Positions 1-8,054 of a stretch of 26,648 nucleotides of DNA are shown piece by piece. Position 1 is the first letter of the stretch; every line of letters begins with the position of its first letter. The notes below the pieces were generated by a model. It saw nothing but the letters and a program-made list of their open reading frames with translations, searched no databases and had not been told where the DNA came from. The stretch spans positions 4,886 through 31,533 of the forward strand of contig DLGP01000172.1 of assembly GCA_002482765.1 (NCBI GenBank), given 5' to 3'. Position numbers and translations under genes: made by a program. Source of the stretch: Alphaproteobacteria bacterium UBA7691 (lineage in GTDB: Bacteria; Pseudomonadota; Alphaproteobacteria; Ferrovibrionales; Ferrovibrionaceae).

Positions 1-852
1 TTCCTGGGCGCGGCGGCTCCACATCGCCCGTTTGATCCGGGCGCGGCCCTTCAAGGTATCCAGCGCGGTGCGCATTTTCAGCGGTGTGCTGAGTTTGCGG
101 ATACCCACTGACTGCACCTTGGTGAGCGGGATGCGCACCGTCATTTTGTCGCGTTCAAATTCCACCACCATCAAATCCAGCTCAAAGCCGGCAATCGACT
201 GGCGCTCAATGCGCAACACCTTACCCACACCATGGGTGGGGTAAACAACATGGTCTCCGGCACTAAAATCCACTTTTACCTTCGCTAGAACAGTTTTGGG
301 TTGAACGATCTTGCTCTGCGCCGCAGGCCGGTGATCCACCGGCTTGATCGGCTGCGGCAAGGGCCGTGTTGGCGCGGCGGAAACCGCGAGCGGGCGCACC
401 GGCGCCTTGGCGGCAGCAGCTTTGCTCTCGGTTTTGGCTTCCGGCTTAACGGCTTCGGGTTTTGTATTCTCGGGCTTGGCGCCGGCCGCTTTCGCCTCGG
501 CCGGCTTTTTCGCGGCGGGCGGCGGTGTGGCCGGCTTTGTTGTCACAATGGCCGGCGCCTTGGCGGCCGGCTTGGCGGCCGGGGCTTTGGCGGGCGCGGG
601 TTTGGCTGATGCCGGCGCCTTGGCGGCAGGCTTGGCAGCAGCCGATTTGGCAGAAGCCGATTTATCGGTGCCTGGCTTGGCTGCTGATGCCTTGGCGACG
701 GGTGGCTTGGCTGGCGCCGCCGACGGCTTTGAAACCGGTTTCTTGGCAGCAGCGGCGGGTTTTTTGGCCACCGGCTTCACCGAGGCAGTTTTTTTGGCCG
801 GCTTCTTGGCTGCCGCAGCCGTTGCCGCCTTCTTGTCCTTGGCTTTCTTCAA
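1..852 (-). CDS. carD: CarD/CdnL-family transcription factor with Lys/Ala-rich N-terminal arm (3' end outside window)
   Basis: CarD-family proteins bind the RNA polymerase beta subunit and stabilise open promoter complexes. The last ~75 residues visible form the start of the CarD RNAP-interaction domain: a segment reading GDHVVYPTHGVGKV, then IERQSIAGFELDLMVVEFE, then KMTVRIPLTKV, and the typical MWSRRAQE at the window edge. The remaining C-terminal helical domain lies beyond base 1. Before this come about 190 residues of low-complexity Lys/Ala/Pro sequence (repeats such as AAKPAAKAPA), far longer than the usual CarD, which begins at the domain. The start is a TTG at 852-850, with GAGG six bases upstream. 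The frame stays open back to about base 1095 but holds no ATG or GTG, so the start is uncertain. The family call is firm; the arm is probably a disordered basic tail that could contact DNA (inference). Confidence 0.85.
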   Translation of the reverse strand, partial: MKKAKDKKAATAAAAKKPAKKTASVKPVAKKPAAAAKKPVSKPSAAPAKPPVAKASAAKPGTDKSASAKSAAAKPAAKAPASAKPAPAKAPAAKPAAKAPAIVTTKPATPPPAAKKPAEAKAAGAKPENTKPEAVKPEAKTESKAAAAKAPVRPLAVSAAPTRPLPQPIKPVDHRPAAQSKIVQPKTVLAKVKVDFSAGDHVVYPTHGVGKVLRIERQSIAGFELDLMVVEFERDKMTVRIPLTKVQSVGIRKLSTPLKMRTALDTLKGRARIKRAMWSRRAQE

Positions 853-1056
853 GCTCCACCTCGCATCAACAACCAGCCCCTCATTCTCGGATCGGCCATC
901 CCGGTTCGGACCAGTCTGTTGCCAGATTGGCTGCCCGAACGGCCCCAGGAGGCTGCCAAACCGGGCGGCCGCCCAAACACCGGAAACGGGTAAGCGGGAG
1001 AATGAAACCCGGCACTTTCCAGCAGAATCCCTGAAAAGCGTTGTTATCCGGTTACA

Positions 1057-1062
1057 ATTATA
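1057..1062 (-). promoter_or_regulatory. Putative -10 box for carD
   Basis: A perfect TATAAT on the minus strand lies in the 306-base gap between fdxA and carD, about 205 bases before the proposed carD start. The -35 region is weak (TGTCCA or CTGTCC at 17-18 bases). If used, it gives a leader of nearly 200 bases. The rest of this gap shows no terminator or RNA gene that I can recognise. Confidence 0.4.
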
Positions 1063-1158
1063 CCACAGCAGCGCGACGATGGACAGAACCCATCACGGCC
1101 GCTTTGTCGGTAAATGCCTATTTCTGGTGGTGTTGATGAGTGGGTAACTATCTTGATG

Positions 1159-1491
1159 CTAGCCTTTGCCCGGATTGGGATCGAGCAGGGCCAGTTTGCC
1201 CGGCTTGCCCTTCCAGTCATCGGCATCGGCCGGCGCTTCGCCCTTCCTGGTGATATTGGGCCATTTGGCGGAATAGTCGCGGTTCAGTTCCAGCCATTCC
1301 ACCGCCTTGCCGTCGGAATCCGGCAGGATCGCTTCGGCCGGGCATTCCGGTTCGCAAACGCCGCAATCAATACATTCGTCGGGATTGATCACCAGCATGT
1401 TCTCGCCGACATAAAAGCAGTCGACGGGGCAGACTTCGACGCAATCCATATACTTGCACTTGATGCAATTCTCGGTGACGACATAGGTCAT
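1159..1491 (-). CDS. fdxA: 7Fe ferredoxin FdxA
   Basis: A 110-residue ferredoxin for cytoplasmic electron transfer. All cluster ligands of the Azotobacter FdI type are present: C9, C17 and C50 for the [3Fe-4S] cluster, and C21, C40, C43 and C46 for the [4Fe-4S] cluster. C12 and C25 correspond to the two free cysteines of FdI. The spacing C9-x2-C12-x4-C17-x3-C21-P and C40-x2-C43-x2-C46-x3-C50-P is exact. The C-terminal half (WLELNRDYSAKWPNIT) is the normal FdxA extension. The ATG at 1491 was chosen because GAGGA lies nine bases upstream; an in-frame extension to 1530 lacks a ribosome site. It follows the S4-domain gene and precedes carD, the usual alphaproteobacterial order. Confidence 0.95.
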   Translation of the reverse strand: MTYVVTENCIKCKYMDCVEVCPVDCFYVGENMLVINPDECIDCGVCEPECPAEAILPDSDGKAVEWLELNRDYSAKWPNITRKGEAPADADDWKGKPGKLALLDPNPGKG

Positions 1492-1584
1492 GCGGCTTAA
1501 TCCTCGTCGGGGGGCGGCATCCGGTAGCATAGCGGTTCGGGGCGGTCAATCCCGCCAAGGCCCAACCTTACTCCCCATCTGGGC

Positions 1585-1878
1585 CTACCCCCCATCTGGC
1601 GCGGCAGGGCCGCCAGGCAAGATCTCGGCATACCCGGCCTGGGCCTCGGGCGCCGGGCCGCGCCGCTCGGGCAGGCTGAGCAGCCGCAGCACCCGCACCC
1701 CGCTGCGCAGCGGCAAGGTCAGCACATCACCCACCCGCACCAGGGCATGCGGCTTATCCACCACGCGGCCATTGATGCGGATGCGGCTTTTCTGGATCAT
1801 CTGCTGCGCCAGGGCGCGGCTCTTGCAGAAGCGGGCAAAATGCAGCCATTTGTCGAGCCGCAGGCTGGCTTCGCTCAT
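1585..1878 (-). CDS. S4-domain RNA-binding protein (Hsp15-like)
   Basis: A 97-residue protein whose first ~65 residues form an S4 domain: RLDKWLHFARFCKSRALAQ, then RIRINGRVV, then KPHALVRVGDVLTL. This is the pattern of Hsp15/YrfH-like heat-shock RNA-binding proteins, which bind stalled large ribosomal subunits in E. coli. The tail is Pro/Gly-rich and not conserved. It sits directly before fdxA and carD, as in many alphaproteobacteria. In those genomes a DEAD/DEAH-type helicase gene often precedes it; here mlaA with a strong terminator stands in that place instead. The family is clear and the physiological role is inferred from homologues. Confidence 0.88.
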   Translation of the reverse strand: MSEASLRLDKWLHFARFCKSRALAQQMIQKSRIRINGRVVDKPHALVRVGDVLTLPLRSGVRVLRLLSLPERRGPAPEAQAGYAEILPGGPAAPDGG

Positions 1879-1915
1879 GCCCGCCTCGCATCATGGCAAA
1901 AAAATTCCAGGCCAG

Positions 1916-1945
1916 AAAAAAGGCGCCCACCACAGTGGACGCCTT
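1916..1945 (-). terminator. Rho-independent terminator of mlaA
   Basis: An 11-bp stem (arms 1920-1930 and 1935-1945, one G-T pair) with a four-base loop is followed on the minus strand by six T residues. It lies 36 bases after the mlaA stop and before the S4-domain gene, so it ends mlaA transcription. Confidence 0.9.
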
Positions 1946-1981
1946 GTTCTATCGTTAAGGCCGTCGGCAGCTTGGACCCGC

Positions 1982-2785
1982 CTACTTGGCCTGGGCCGGC
2001 TTGGTTTCCACCGCATCATCCGGCTTGGCAGCCATGCTGACGCTGGGCGCGGTCGGCTTCTGCGAGGTCGGGCGGTTCTTGATTTCGTCGGCGCGGCGCT
2101 GGCGGTAGATGGTGCGCAGGCTGGCATAAAAATCGAGCGAGGTGCGCTCCAGCGCATCCAGCGAACCACCCACCTCGTCGCGCGTATCCAGCACGGTAAG
2201 GCCCTGGCGCACATAGATGAAGGTGTCTTCATCGATATTGCGGGCATACCAGTTGAACGGATCGGCGGCGGAATCCACCGCTAGGCCGAGCAGGTCACGC
2301 GGATTGGACGGGCCGAGCAGCGGCAACATCAGGAACGGGCCTTCGCCGGCACCCCAGGTCGCCATGGTCTGGCCAAAATCCTCGGTATGGCCGGGAATGC
2401 CGAACCAGATATCGGCCGGGTCCCAGATGCCGAGCAGGCCAACCGTGGAATTGATCGCAAAGCGCGCCGCCGTATTGCCGGCGCGGCCGGTTTCGCCCTG
2501 GAGCAGATCATTGGCGAAAATCACCGGCGCTTTCAGATTCAGCAGCGCATTATGCACACCATCGCGGATCGGCGGCGGCACCAGCTGATAGGTCAGCAAA
2601 GCCGGCTTGAGCAGGAAATGATCAACAACCTTGTTGAATTCCAGTACGGCGCGGTTGATCGGCTCCAGCGGGTCGTTGACGGTATCAACCGGCGCGGCAG
2701 ATGTGGCCGGGCCTTCCGTCGATCCGGAAGCGCAGCCCGCGAGCAGGCCGATTGAACAAACGCTGACCAGGACGAACTTCTTCAT
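1982..2785 (-). CDS. mlaA: MlaA (VacJ) family outer-membrane lipoprotein
   Basis: MlaA is the outer-membrane component of the Mla pathway, which removes mislocalised phospholipids from the outer leaflet. The 267-residue product starts with a lipoprotein signal (MKKFVLVSVCSIGLLAGC) whose lipobox LAGC puts the acylated Cys at about residue 18. The family core follows: DPLEPINRAVLEFN, RDGVHNALLNLKAPVIFANDLLQG, RFAINSTVGLLGIWDPA, EDFGQTMATWGAGEGPF, LPLLGPSNPRD. The last 30 residues are a Lys/Pro/Ala-rich tail. The ATG at 2785 begins the signal peptide; an upstream in-frame ATG at 2812 would add a polar stretch. No other Mla genes are next to it, which is common for mlaA. Confidence 0.93.
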   Translation of the reverse strand: MKKFVLVSVCSIGLLAGCASGSTEGPATSAAPVDTVNDPLEPINRAVLEFNKVVDHFLLKPALLTYQLVPPPIRDGVHNALLNLKAPVIFANDLLQGETGRAGNTAARFAINSTVGLLGIWDPADIWFGIPGHTEDFGQTMATWGAGEGPFLMLPLLGPSNPRDLLGLAVDSAADPFNWYARNIDEDTFIYVRQGLTVLDTRDEVGGSLDALERTSLDFYASLRTIYRQRRADEIKNRPTSQKPTAPSVSMAAKPDDAVETKPAQAK

Positions 2786-2880
2786 CCGGTCCAAAGTTGG
2801 GGCTGCGCGCATGTGTCTTACGACCTCTTACTGCTCTCTAGCCTGGAGTTATCCGGCATTCGGCGGGGCGAGGCAAGACC

Positions 2881-2912
2881 ATTCGCCACACCTGTGATCG
2901 GTGCTGGCGGAT
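2881..2912. repeat. Inverted repeat downstream of yacG
   Basis: The arms attcgcca and tggcggat pair with one G-T, and an inner cacc/ggtg pair extends the stem. Neither side has a long T run, so it is at best a weak terminator for the yacG transcript. It is the only structure seen between yacG and mlaA (2786-2988). Confidence 0.4.
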
Positions 2913-2988
2913 TTCACCCCTCATCTGTATCCTTTTTGCCGCCTCTGGTGCAAAAAAGCAACAGTCTAGCGGTAAGGTTTTCAAACAC

Positions 2989-3183
2989 TTAATGCAATGT
3001 AGGGTCGCGCGCGAAGTCTTCCGCATCGGGATCATCCTGCTCCACCGCCGGAATCGCGTAAGCACCGGACAACCAGCGGTGTAAATCCACATCCTTGCAG
3101 CGCGGCGAGCAAAAGGGCGCTGATTGCGCCGGGGCTTCGGCGGTGATTGCCTTGGCACAGATCGGGCAGCGTCGCTCAGTCAT
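2989..3183 (-). CDS. yacG: YacG, zinc-binding DNA gyrase inhibitor
   Basis: A 64-residue protein with the YacG four-cysteine zinc site: C6-P-I-C9 and C25-S-P-R-C29, followed by the signature KDVDLHRWLSGAYAIP. In E. coli YacG binds gyrase B and blocks its DNA binding. The acidic tail (EQDDPDAEDFARD) is usual. It starts 18 bases after the rng stop, and the rng-yacG pair is a standard alphaproteobacterial arrangement. The tRNA-Phe gene often found after yacG is not present here. Confidence 0.93.
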   Translation of the reverse strand: MTERRCPICAKAITAEAPAQSAPFCSPRCKDVDLHRWLSGAYAIPAVEQDDPDAEDFARDPTLH

Positions 3184-3201
3184 CTCGGCGCATTCGGCAT
3201 T

Positions 3202-4788
3202 TCAGGCCACCCGGTCGATATCAAACACTTCGCGCCGGCGGCCGGTTTCCGGCCGCACCGCAATCTGGGCGCCGATGCGGTGCTGCAACTGCCCAAGCAA
3301 TGCGCTGTCAAACAGCGCCGCCACATCGGGGGCGCAGCGGATCTCAAACCGGCTGCCGCGCGGGCTGGCGGCGGCTTCCTGCACGGCGCGGCGGATCAGT
3401 TCGGCCTGCACTGCCGGCAACGACGGGATGCGGCCATCGCCATCGCAGGTCGGGCAGGCTTCAAACAGGCGGGCTGAAAGCGGCTCGCCGATGCGCTTGC
3501 GCGTCATCTCCACCAGGCCAAGCGCCGACATGCCCAGCACCTTTACCGGGGCCGGATCGCGCGCCAGGGCGCGGCGCAGCGCATTCACCGCCTGGGCGCG
3601 GAAGGCCGACGAGGCCATATGCAGGAAATCGATCACCACGATGCCGCCGATGCCGCGCAGCCTTAGCTGGCGGGCAATTTCCTCGGCCGCTTCCAGATTG
3701 ATGCGCAAGGCCAGTTCGTCAAAATCAGTGCCGCGCCGCGCCGCCTTGGCCATATCCACGTCTATCGCGGTCAGCGCATCGGTCTCGCCAAACAGCAGCG
3801 CGCCGCCGGATGGCAGCGCCACCCGGCGCGACAAGGCGCTGTCGATATCGCTTTCGATCTCAAACAATTCAAACAAGGCGCCGGGATCGTCATACCGCTC
3901 CAGCTTGCCGACCAGTTCCGGCGCATGTTCAAACAGCCAGGCCCGCGCCTCGGCAAAACCGCGTGCGTCATTCACCCGGATGGTATCCAGCTTGGCGCCG
4001 ACATGGTTGCGCAGGGCGCGGCCCACCGGGCCCATCTCACGCCATAATTCCGCCGGGGCCTGACCCTGAGCCTGCGCCTTGCTGCGGCGCTCCTCAATGG
4101 CGATCCAGCGCGCCCGCAGCCGCTGCAAATCGGCCGCCAGCGCCTCCTGCTCGGCCTTTTCGGCGGCGCTATCCACCAGGCAGCCCATCGGCTTGCGCTT
4201 GTCATCCTGGCGCCGTTCGGCCAGGCCGGAAGCCAGCATCGATAGCGGCGCCTGGCCAACCCGGCGCTCGCCCATGCGGCGCTGCATGCGGGTGCTGATC
4301 TGCACCGGGGTCTTGTCACCCAAAGCCAGCAGACTCTGCATCACGGCGGCCAGCCGCATACGCTCGGCATCCTCGATGATGCGGCGCGACACCCGCACCC
4401 GGTCGTCAAACGGGGTCAGCGACAGGAAACGCCCGGGCAGGCTGGGCCGCGCGGTGAGCTTGACGCCCTTCTCGCCGACCGGATCGCGGATCACCTGCAC
4501 CAGCAGGGCATCGCCCTCGGCCAGGCGCTGCTCAATCGGCCGCGCCGGCTCGCCGTCATGATCCGGTGCCAGATCGGTGGCATTGAGGAAACCGTCACGC
4601 GCCAGGCCGATATCGATATAGGCGGCCTGCAAGCCCGGCTCGATCAGCCGCACCCGGCCAAGGAAAATTGCCCCGAGCGCGGAATCGCGGTCGGGCCGTT
4701 CCAGGTCGAGATGCACCAGCCGGTCTTCCTCGACCAGCGCCACGCGGGTTTCGGTCAGGCCAACGTCGATCAGCAATTCATTCGCCAT
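3202..4788 (-). CDS. rng: Ribonuclease E/G family protein
   Basis: A 528-residue endoribonuclease of the RNase E/G family, acting in RNA processing and decay. In order: an N-terminal RNase H-like part (MANELLIDVGLTETRVAL); an S1 RNA-binding domain near residues 35-120 (GAIFLGRVRLIEPGLQAAYI); the catalytic DNase I-like core with the two metal-binding aspartates in LTAIDVDMA and GGIVVIDFLHM; and the zinc-link CPTC in FEACPTCDGDGRI. There is no long RNase E scaffold tail, so it is the G-like form. The ATG at 4788 has AGGA seven bases upstream and gives the canonical N-terminus; an in-frame extension to 4974 lies inside maf. It starts seven bases after maf and is almost certainly cotranscribed with infA-maf. 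Confidence 0.93.
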   Translation of the reverse strand: MANELLIDVGLTETRVALVEEDRLVHLDLERPDRDSALGAIFLGRVRLIEPGLQAAYIDIGLARDGFLNATDLAPDHDGEPARPIEQRLAEGDALLVQVIRDPVGEKGVKLTARPSLPGRFLSLTPFDDRVRVSRRIIEDAERMRLAAVMQSLLALGDKTPVQISTRMQRRMGERRVGQAPLSMLASGLAERRQDDKRKPMGCLVDSAAEKAEQEALAADLQRLRARWIAIEERRSKAQAQGQAPAELWREMGPVGRALRNHVGAKLDTIRVNDARGFAEARAWLFEHAPELVGKLERYDDPGALFELFEIESDIDSALSRRVALPSGGALLFGETDALTAIDVDMAKAARRGTDFDELALRINLEAAEEIARQLRLRGIGGIVVIDFLHMASSAFRAQAVNALRRALARDPAPVKVLGMSALGLVEMTRKRIGEPLSARLFEACPTCDGDGRIPSLPAVQAELIRRAVQEAAASPRGSRFEIRCAPDVAALFDSALLGQLQHRIGAQIAVRPETGRRREVFDIDRVA

Positions 4789-4795
4789 GCCGATC

Positions 4796-5389
4796 CTATA
4801 TAACCGGCTGCGCCCACAAGGAATAGCCGAAACCGGCAAGCAGCCCGGCAGTATCCTGCAATGGCAGGCCGACCACGTTGGAATAACTGCCCTGCAACTG
4901 ACTGACAAACTGGTCAGCGCGGCCCTGGATGGCATAGCCACCGGCCTTGCCGATGCCTTCGCCGGTCGCGACATAGCCGGTTATCTCGGCCGCCGACAGG
5001 CGCTTGAACTGCACCGCGGTCTGCACCACGCGCAAAGCCTGGCGGCCACTGGCGCGATGGATCAGGCACAAACCGGTCAGCACGCGATGGCGGCGGCCGG
5101 AGAGCAATTCCAGGCAGGCGGCCACCTCGGCGGCGGTTTCGGCTTTGGGCAGGATACGGCGGCCAAGCCCGACCACGGTATCGGCGGCCAGTACCAGATG
5201 ATCGGGATGTGTTGCCGCCACGGCCTGGGCCTTGGCAGCGGCCAGGCGGCGCGCCAGCAGACGCGGGATTTCCCCCGCCAGCGGGGTTTCATCAAGCTCG
5301 GCCGGCAAAACCAGGGCCGGCACCACGCCGATCTGCCGCAGCAGCGCCAGCCGCCTGGGCGAAGCCGAGGCCAGCAGCAGCGGCGGCAT
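4796..5389 (-). CDS. maf: Maf-family nucleoside triphosphate pyrophosphatase
   Basis: A 197-residue Maf protein. Such enzymes hydrolyse dTTP/UTP or modified nucleotides to monophosphates. Motifs: the N-terminal LLASASPRRLALLRQIG, the catalytic-loop region LVLAADTVV, and the C-terminal EGIGKAGGYAIQGRADQFV followed by GSYSNVVGLPL. Length is normal. It is packed between infA (six bases upstream) and rng (seven bases downstream). The end of the gene carries the rng ribosome-binding site. Substrate class (dTTP/UTP-type versus m7GTP-type) is inferred from context and not proved. Confidence 0.94.
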   Translation of the reverse strand: MPPLLLASASPRRLALLRQIGVVPALVLPAELDETPLAGEIPRLLARRLAAAKAQAVAATHPDHLVLAADTVVGLGRRILPKAETAAEVAACLELLSGRRHRVLTGLCLIHRASGRQALRVVQTAVQFKRLSAAEITGYVATGEGIGKAGGYAIQGRADQFVSQLQGSYSNVVGLPLQDTAGLLAGFGYSLWAQPVI

Positions 5390-5395
5390 CAGACT

Positions 5396-5614
5396 TTACT
5401 TGAAGCGGAAGGTGATGCGGCCCTTGGACAGGTCGTAGGGGGTCATTTCCACCATAACCTTGTCGCCAGCCAGCACACGGATGCGGTTCTTGCGCATCTT
5501 GCCCGACACCTGGGCGAGCAATTCGTGGTCATTCTCAAGCTTCACCCGAAACATCGCGTTGGGCAGCAATTCCAACACAACGCCGGGGAATTCCAGCAAT
5601 TCTTCCTTGGCCAT
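5396..5614 (-). CDS. infA: Translation initiation factor IF-1
   Basis: A 72-residue single OB-fold protein with an essentially canonical sequence (MAKEELLEFPGVVLELLPNA, then HELLAQVSGKMRKNRIRVL, then GDKVMVEMTPYDLSKGRITFRFK). IF-1 binds the ribosomal A site during initiation. The ATG at 5614 gives the exact family length; the frame upstream is open but not IF-1-like. The leader (5615-5745) has two back-to-back small hairpins, GCCGGC/GCCGGC and GCACCC/GGGTGC on the minus strand, about 50 to 20 bases before the start. It is followed by maf and rng. The usual upstream neighbour, the LMW phosphatase gene, is displaced by about 3.3 kb. Confidence 0.97.
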   Translation of the reverse strand: MAKEELLEFPGVVLELLPNAMFRVKLENDHELLAQVSGKMRKNRIRVLAGDKVMVEMTPYDLSKGRITFRFK

Positions 5615-5745
5615 CAGCCCTCTTTTCGATCCGAAATCCGTTGCGCACCCAGGGACGGGTGCCGGCAAACAAGGCCGGCGCAGCGCGAACGGGCCAGAAC
5701 ATGCGTCCAAAGCCCCGGAAAATCAAGCCGTGCCGGCAAGATGGC

Positions 5746-6969
5746 TCAGCCCTGTGGTAGGCTGATGCTGACTTTGGTGCCTTCGCCGAGTGTGCTTTCG
5801 ATCTCCAGCTTGCCGCCATGCAATGCTATCAGGCGCTTGGAAATCGCCAGGCCCAGGCCGCTGCCCTCGGCGCGGCGCAACAGCACCGGGCCGCTCTGGT
5901 AAAACGGCTCGCCGAGCCGGCGCAGATCCTCGGGCGCGATGCCGGCGCCGCTATCGGCAATACAAAGCCGGATCATGCCGGCATCATTAACACCGCTGAC
6001 CTGCACCTTGCCGCCCGACGGGGTGAATTTCAGCGCATTGCCGACCAGATTAAGCAATACCTGGCGCAAGGCGGCACGATCAGCCTGCACTTCGCCCAAT
6101 CCCGCCAGGTCTGGCGCCATCTCCAGCGCCACGCCGGCGCTATCGGCCTGCACCCGCACCAGCGCCAGCACGGCGGCCACTTCCTCGGCCAACGACAAAG
6201 GCTGGCGCTCGATGGTGAAACGGCCGGCCTCAATGCGGCTCATATCAAGGATGGCATTGATCACTTCCAGCAGATGCTGGCCGCCTTCCACGATCATGCT
6301 GGCATAATGTTTGTAGCGTGCCGAACCGAGCGGGCCAAAACTTTCGGCACTGAGCAATTCGCCAAAGCCGATCACGGCATTCAGCGGTGTGCGCAATTCA
6401 TGGCTCATGAAGGCGAGGAAATTGGTCTTGGCGCGATTGGCATATTCGGCTTCGCGGCGCGCCTGCTCGGCCTCGTGGCGGGCGCGGTCGAGCAACAGCG
6501 CATCCAGCGCCAAAGCCGCCAAGTCTTGCAGCACGGCGCGTTCGGTGTCGCTCAAAACCCGCGGCTGGCGGTCGATGACGCAGAGCGTGCCAAGCGCATA
6601 ACCTTGCGGATCGAGCAGCGGCGCACCGGCGTAAAACCGGATTTGCGGATCGCCCAGCACCAGCGGATTATCGGCAAAGCGGTTATCCGCCGTGGCATCC
6701 GGCACTTCCAGGAAGGCGCCATCGGCGATGGCATGCGAGCAGAAGGACGCATCACGCGGCGTTTCACGCGCCGCCATGCCGTAATGTGCCTTGAACCATT
6801 GCCGCTCGGCATCCACCAGGCTGACCAGGGCAATCGGCATGTCCAGCATACGGGCAGCCAAAGCGGCAATGCGGTCGAAGCGGGCATCCTCGGGCGTGTC
6901 GAGCACGCCATAATCATGCAGGGCGGCCAGGCGGGCGGCCTCGTTGGGCGGAAGCGGCGCTGTGGTCAC
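5746..6969 (-). CDS. GAF-domain sensor histidine kinase
   Basis: A soluble 407-residue histidine kinase with no membrane segment. A GAF domain spans roughly residues 30-160 (FDRIAALAARMLDMPIALVS, FCSHAIADG, FYAGAPLLDPQGYALGTLCV), a short coiled coil follows, then HisKA with the phosphorylated H190 in FMSHELRTPLNAVIGFGELL, and HATPase_c with the N box around N311, the G1 box DSGAGI (339-344) and the G2 box GSGLGLAISKRL. The GTG at 6969 is chosen because AGGGG lies five bases upstream; longer in-frame versions run into the lysR gene. No response regulator is adjacent; the OmpR-type regulator at 24564-25250 is too far away to pair by context. Ligand unknown. It stands between infA and lysR, inside a run that is normally uninterrupted. 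Confidence 0.9.
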   Translation of the reverse strand: MTTAPLPPNEAARLAALHDYGVLDTPEDARFDRIAALAARMLDMPIALVSLVDAERQWFKAHYGMAARETPRDASFCSHAIADGAFLEVPDATADNRFADNPLVLGDPQIRFYAGAPLLDPQGYALGTLCVIDRQPRVLSDTERAVLQDLAALALDALLLDRARHEAEQARREAEYANRAKTNFLAFMSHELRTPLNAVIGFGELLSAESFGPLGSARYKHYASMIVEGGQHLLEVINAILDMSRIEAGRFTIERQPLSLAEEVAAVLALVRVQADSAGVALEMAPDLAGLGEVQADRAALRQVLLNLVGNALKFTPSGGKVQVSGVNDAGMIRLCIADSGAGIAPEDLRRLGEPFYQSGPVLLRRAEGSGLGLAISKRLIALHGGKLEIESTLGEGTKVSISLPQG

Positions 6970-7006
6970 GGCGGCCCCTGTTTTGATTCGCTCTGGCTTG
7001 GCCCAG

Positions 7007-7012
7007 ATTATA
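7007..7012 (-). promoter_or_regulatory. Putative -10 box for the histidine kinase gene
   Basis: TATAAT on the minus strand, 38 bases before the GTG at 6969, lies in the 70-base gap after lysR. No good -35 is visible at 16-18 bases, so this is a weak prediction. It suggests the kinase may be transcribed separately from lysR. Confidence 0.35.
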
Positions 7013-7039
7013 GGCGATCCTGGCACACAACCCAGATAT

Positions 7040-7924
7040 TTATAGCGAAAAAAATGCCGCCATGGCTGCGGCCAGCTTTGCCGCCAGCGCCGGGTCGGCA
7101 TCCGGCGCGGTGATCAGCCCCAATTGGCGGTGCAAATCCAGGCCCTGTATCGGCAAAGCCAGCAAACCCGGATGCTGTGCGGCAAGCAGCTGTGGCGCCA
7201 GGGTGAGGCCCAATCCGCCCGCAACCAAAGCGAGTGCCACCTCATCGCGCTGCACCTGCGCCACCACACGCACCGCCAGCCCGGCCGCCGCCAGCTTGCG
7301 CCCGGCCATGGCGGCCAGTTCACACTGCCGGCGCAGCACAAAGTCCTGGCCACGCAGATCGGCCAGCGCCAGCCGGCGGCGCCCGGCAAAACCATGCTCG
7401 CGCCCCACCAGCGCCATGTAAGGCTCGGGCGTTAGCGCCAAAACCCGGGCGCCCGGTGGCACGGCGGCAATTTCGGCCGGGCCGACCACACTCAACGCCG
7501 CCTCCAGCCGGCCCTGGGCCAGCAGCCGGGCCAGGCGTTCGGGGCTTTCCTCGCGGCATAACAGCGCCAGCCCGGGTAGGTCGCGGCGCAATCGGGCCAG
7601 GAAGGGCGGCAGCCAGGCCGCATTCAGGCTGGGCAGCAGGCCAAGCCGCAGCACCGGCTTTGCCGCAGCATCGGGCTGCACAGCCAGGCTGGCCGCCGCC
7701 ACGGCGCGCAGCACCGCCTCGGCATGCGGCAGCAGGTCGCGCCCGGCCGGGCTGAGCACCAGGCCGCCCTGGCGGCGCAGGAACAGCGCCTGGCCAAGCT
7801 GATCTTCCAGCGCCTTGAGCGCCGCCGATACCGCCGGCTGGCTGCGCCCGAGCCGCGCGGCGGCACGGGTGACCGAGCCTTCCTCGGCGAGAATGAGAAA
7901 GACCTTGAGCTGCCGGCTATCCAT
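7040..7924 (-). CDS. LysR-family transcriptional regulator
   Basis: A 294-residue LTTR. Residues 1-60 are the winged helix-turn-helix (MDSRQLKVFLILAEEGSVTR, then RSQPAVSAALKALEDQLGQA, FLRRQGGLVLSPAG), followed by the linker helix and a periplasmic-binding-protein-like effector domain (residues ~90-290), with a typical LRLGLLPSLNAAW start and the late DEVALALVAGGLGLTLAPQL. The target is unknown. No divergently oriented gene is next to it, unlike many LTTRs; the upstream neighbour is the SIMPL gene on the same strand. The effector domain is unusually rich in Ala and Leu, as expected at this G+C. Confidence 0.92.
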   Translation of the reverse strand: MDSRQLKVFLILAEEGSVTRAAARLGRSQPAVSAALKALEDQLGQALFLRRQGGLVLSPAGRDLLPHAEAVLRAVAAASLAVQPDAAAKPVLRLGLLPSLNAAWLPPFLARLRRDLPGLALLCREESPERLARLLAQGRLEAALSVVGPAEIAAVPPGARVLALTPEPYMALVGREHGFAGRRRLALADLRGQDFVLRRQCELAAMAGRKLAAAGLAVRVVAQVQRDEVALALVAGGLGLTLAPQLLAAQHPGLLALPIQGLDLHRQLGLITAPDADPALAAKLAAAMAAFFSL

Positions 7925-7992
7925 AGATTTTCCTGATCTTGCAGACCAGGATTATCCATCTTTCTTATGGCTGGGTCATGGATAAAATCGTC

Positions 7993-8014
7993 ATGGTACG
8001 CGAAGGCGTACCAT
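7993..8014. repeat. Palindromic intergenic element, copy 1
   Basis: A perfect 9-bp stem (ATGGTACGC / GCGTACCAT) with a GAAG loop, flanked by CGTC on the left and CCACG on the right. The CGTCATGG...CCATCCACG frame resembles a palindromic repeat family that I recall as widespread between genes in alphaproteobacteria (recollection, not searched). It lies between the SIMPL gene and lysR. Confidence 0.65.
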
Positions 8015-8054
8015 CCACGTTTTCATTTACTTGCTGAAAACCAAGCACTCGTGG

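Noticed and set aside
344..1147. Long alanine-rich open frame on the plus strand
   Set aside because: It is the antisense of the Lys/Ala-rich CarD arm; the minus frame carries a recognisable CarD domain.
2786..2988. Search for the tRNA-Phe that often follows yacG
   Set aside because: No cloverleaf, T-loop GGTTCRA or CCA end was found on either strand.
5615..5745. Two adjacent hairpins in the infA leader as a possible riboswitch
   Set aside because: Short GC-rich hairpins without a terminator or conserved aptamer elements; kept only as a note under infA.
4787..5902. 371-codon plus-strand open frame over maf and infA
   Set aside because: Antisense of maf, infA and the leader; no family motif and no ribosome site.
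7624..7959. Alternative frame over the lysR start
   Set aside because: Out of frame with the clear LTTR helix-turn-helix; shadow.
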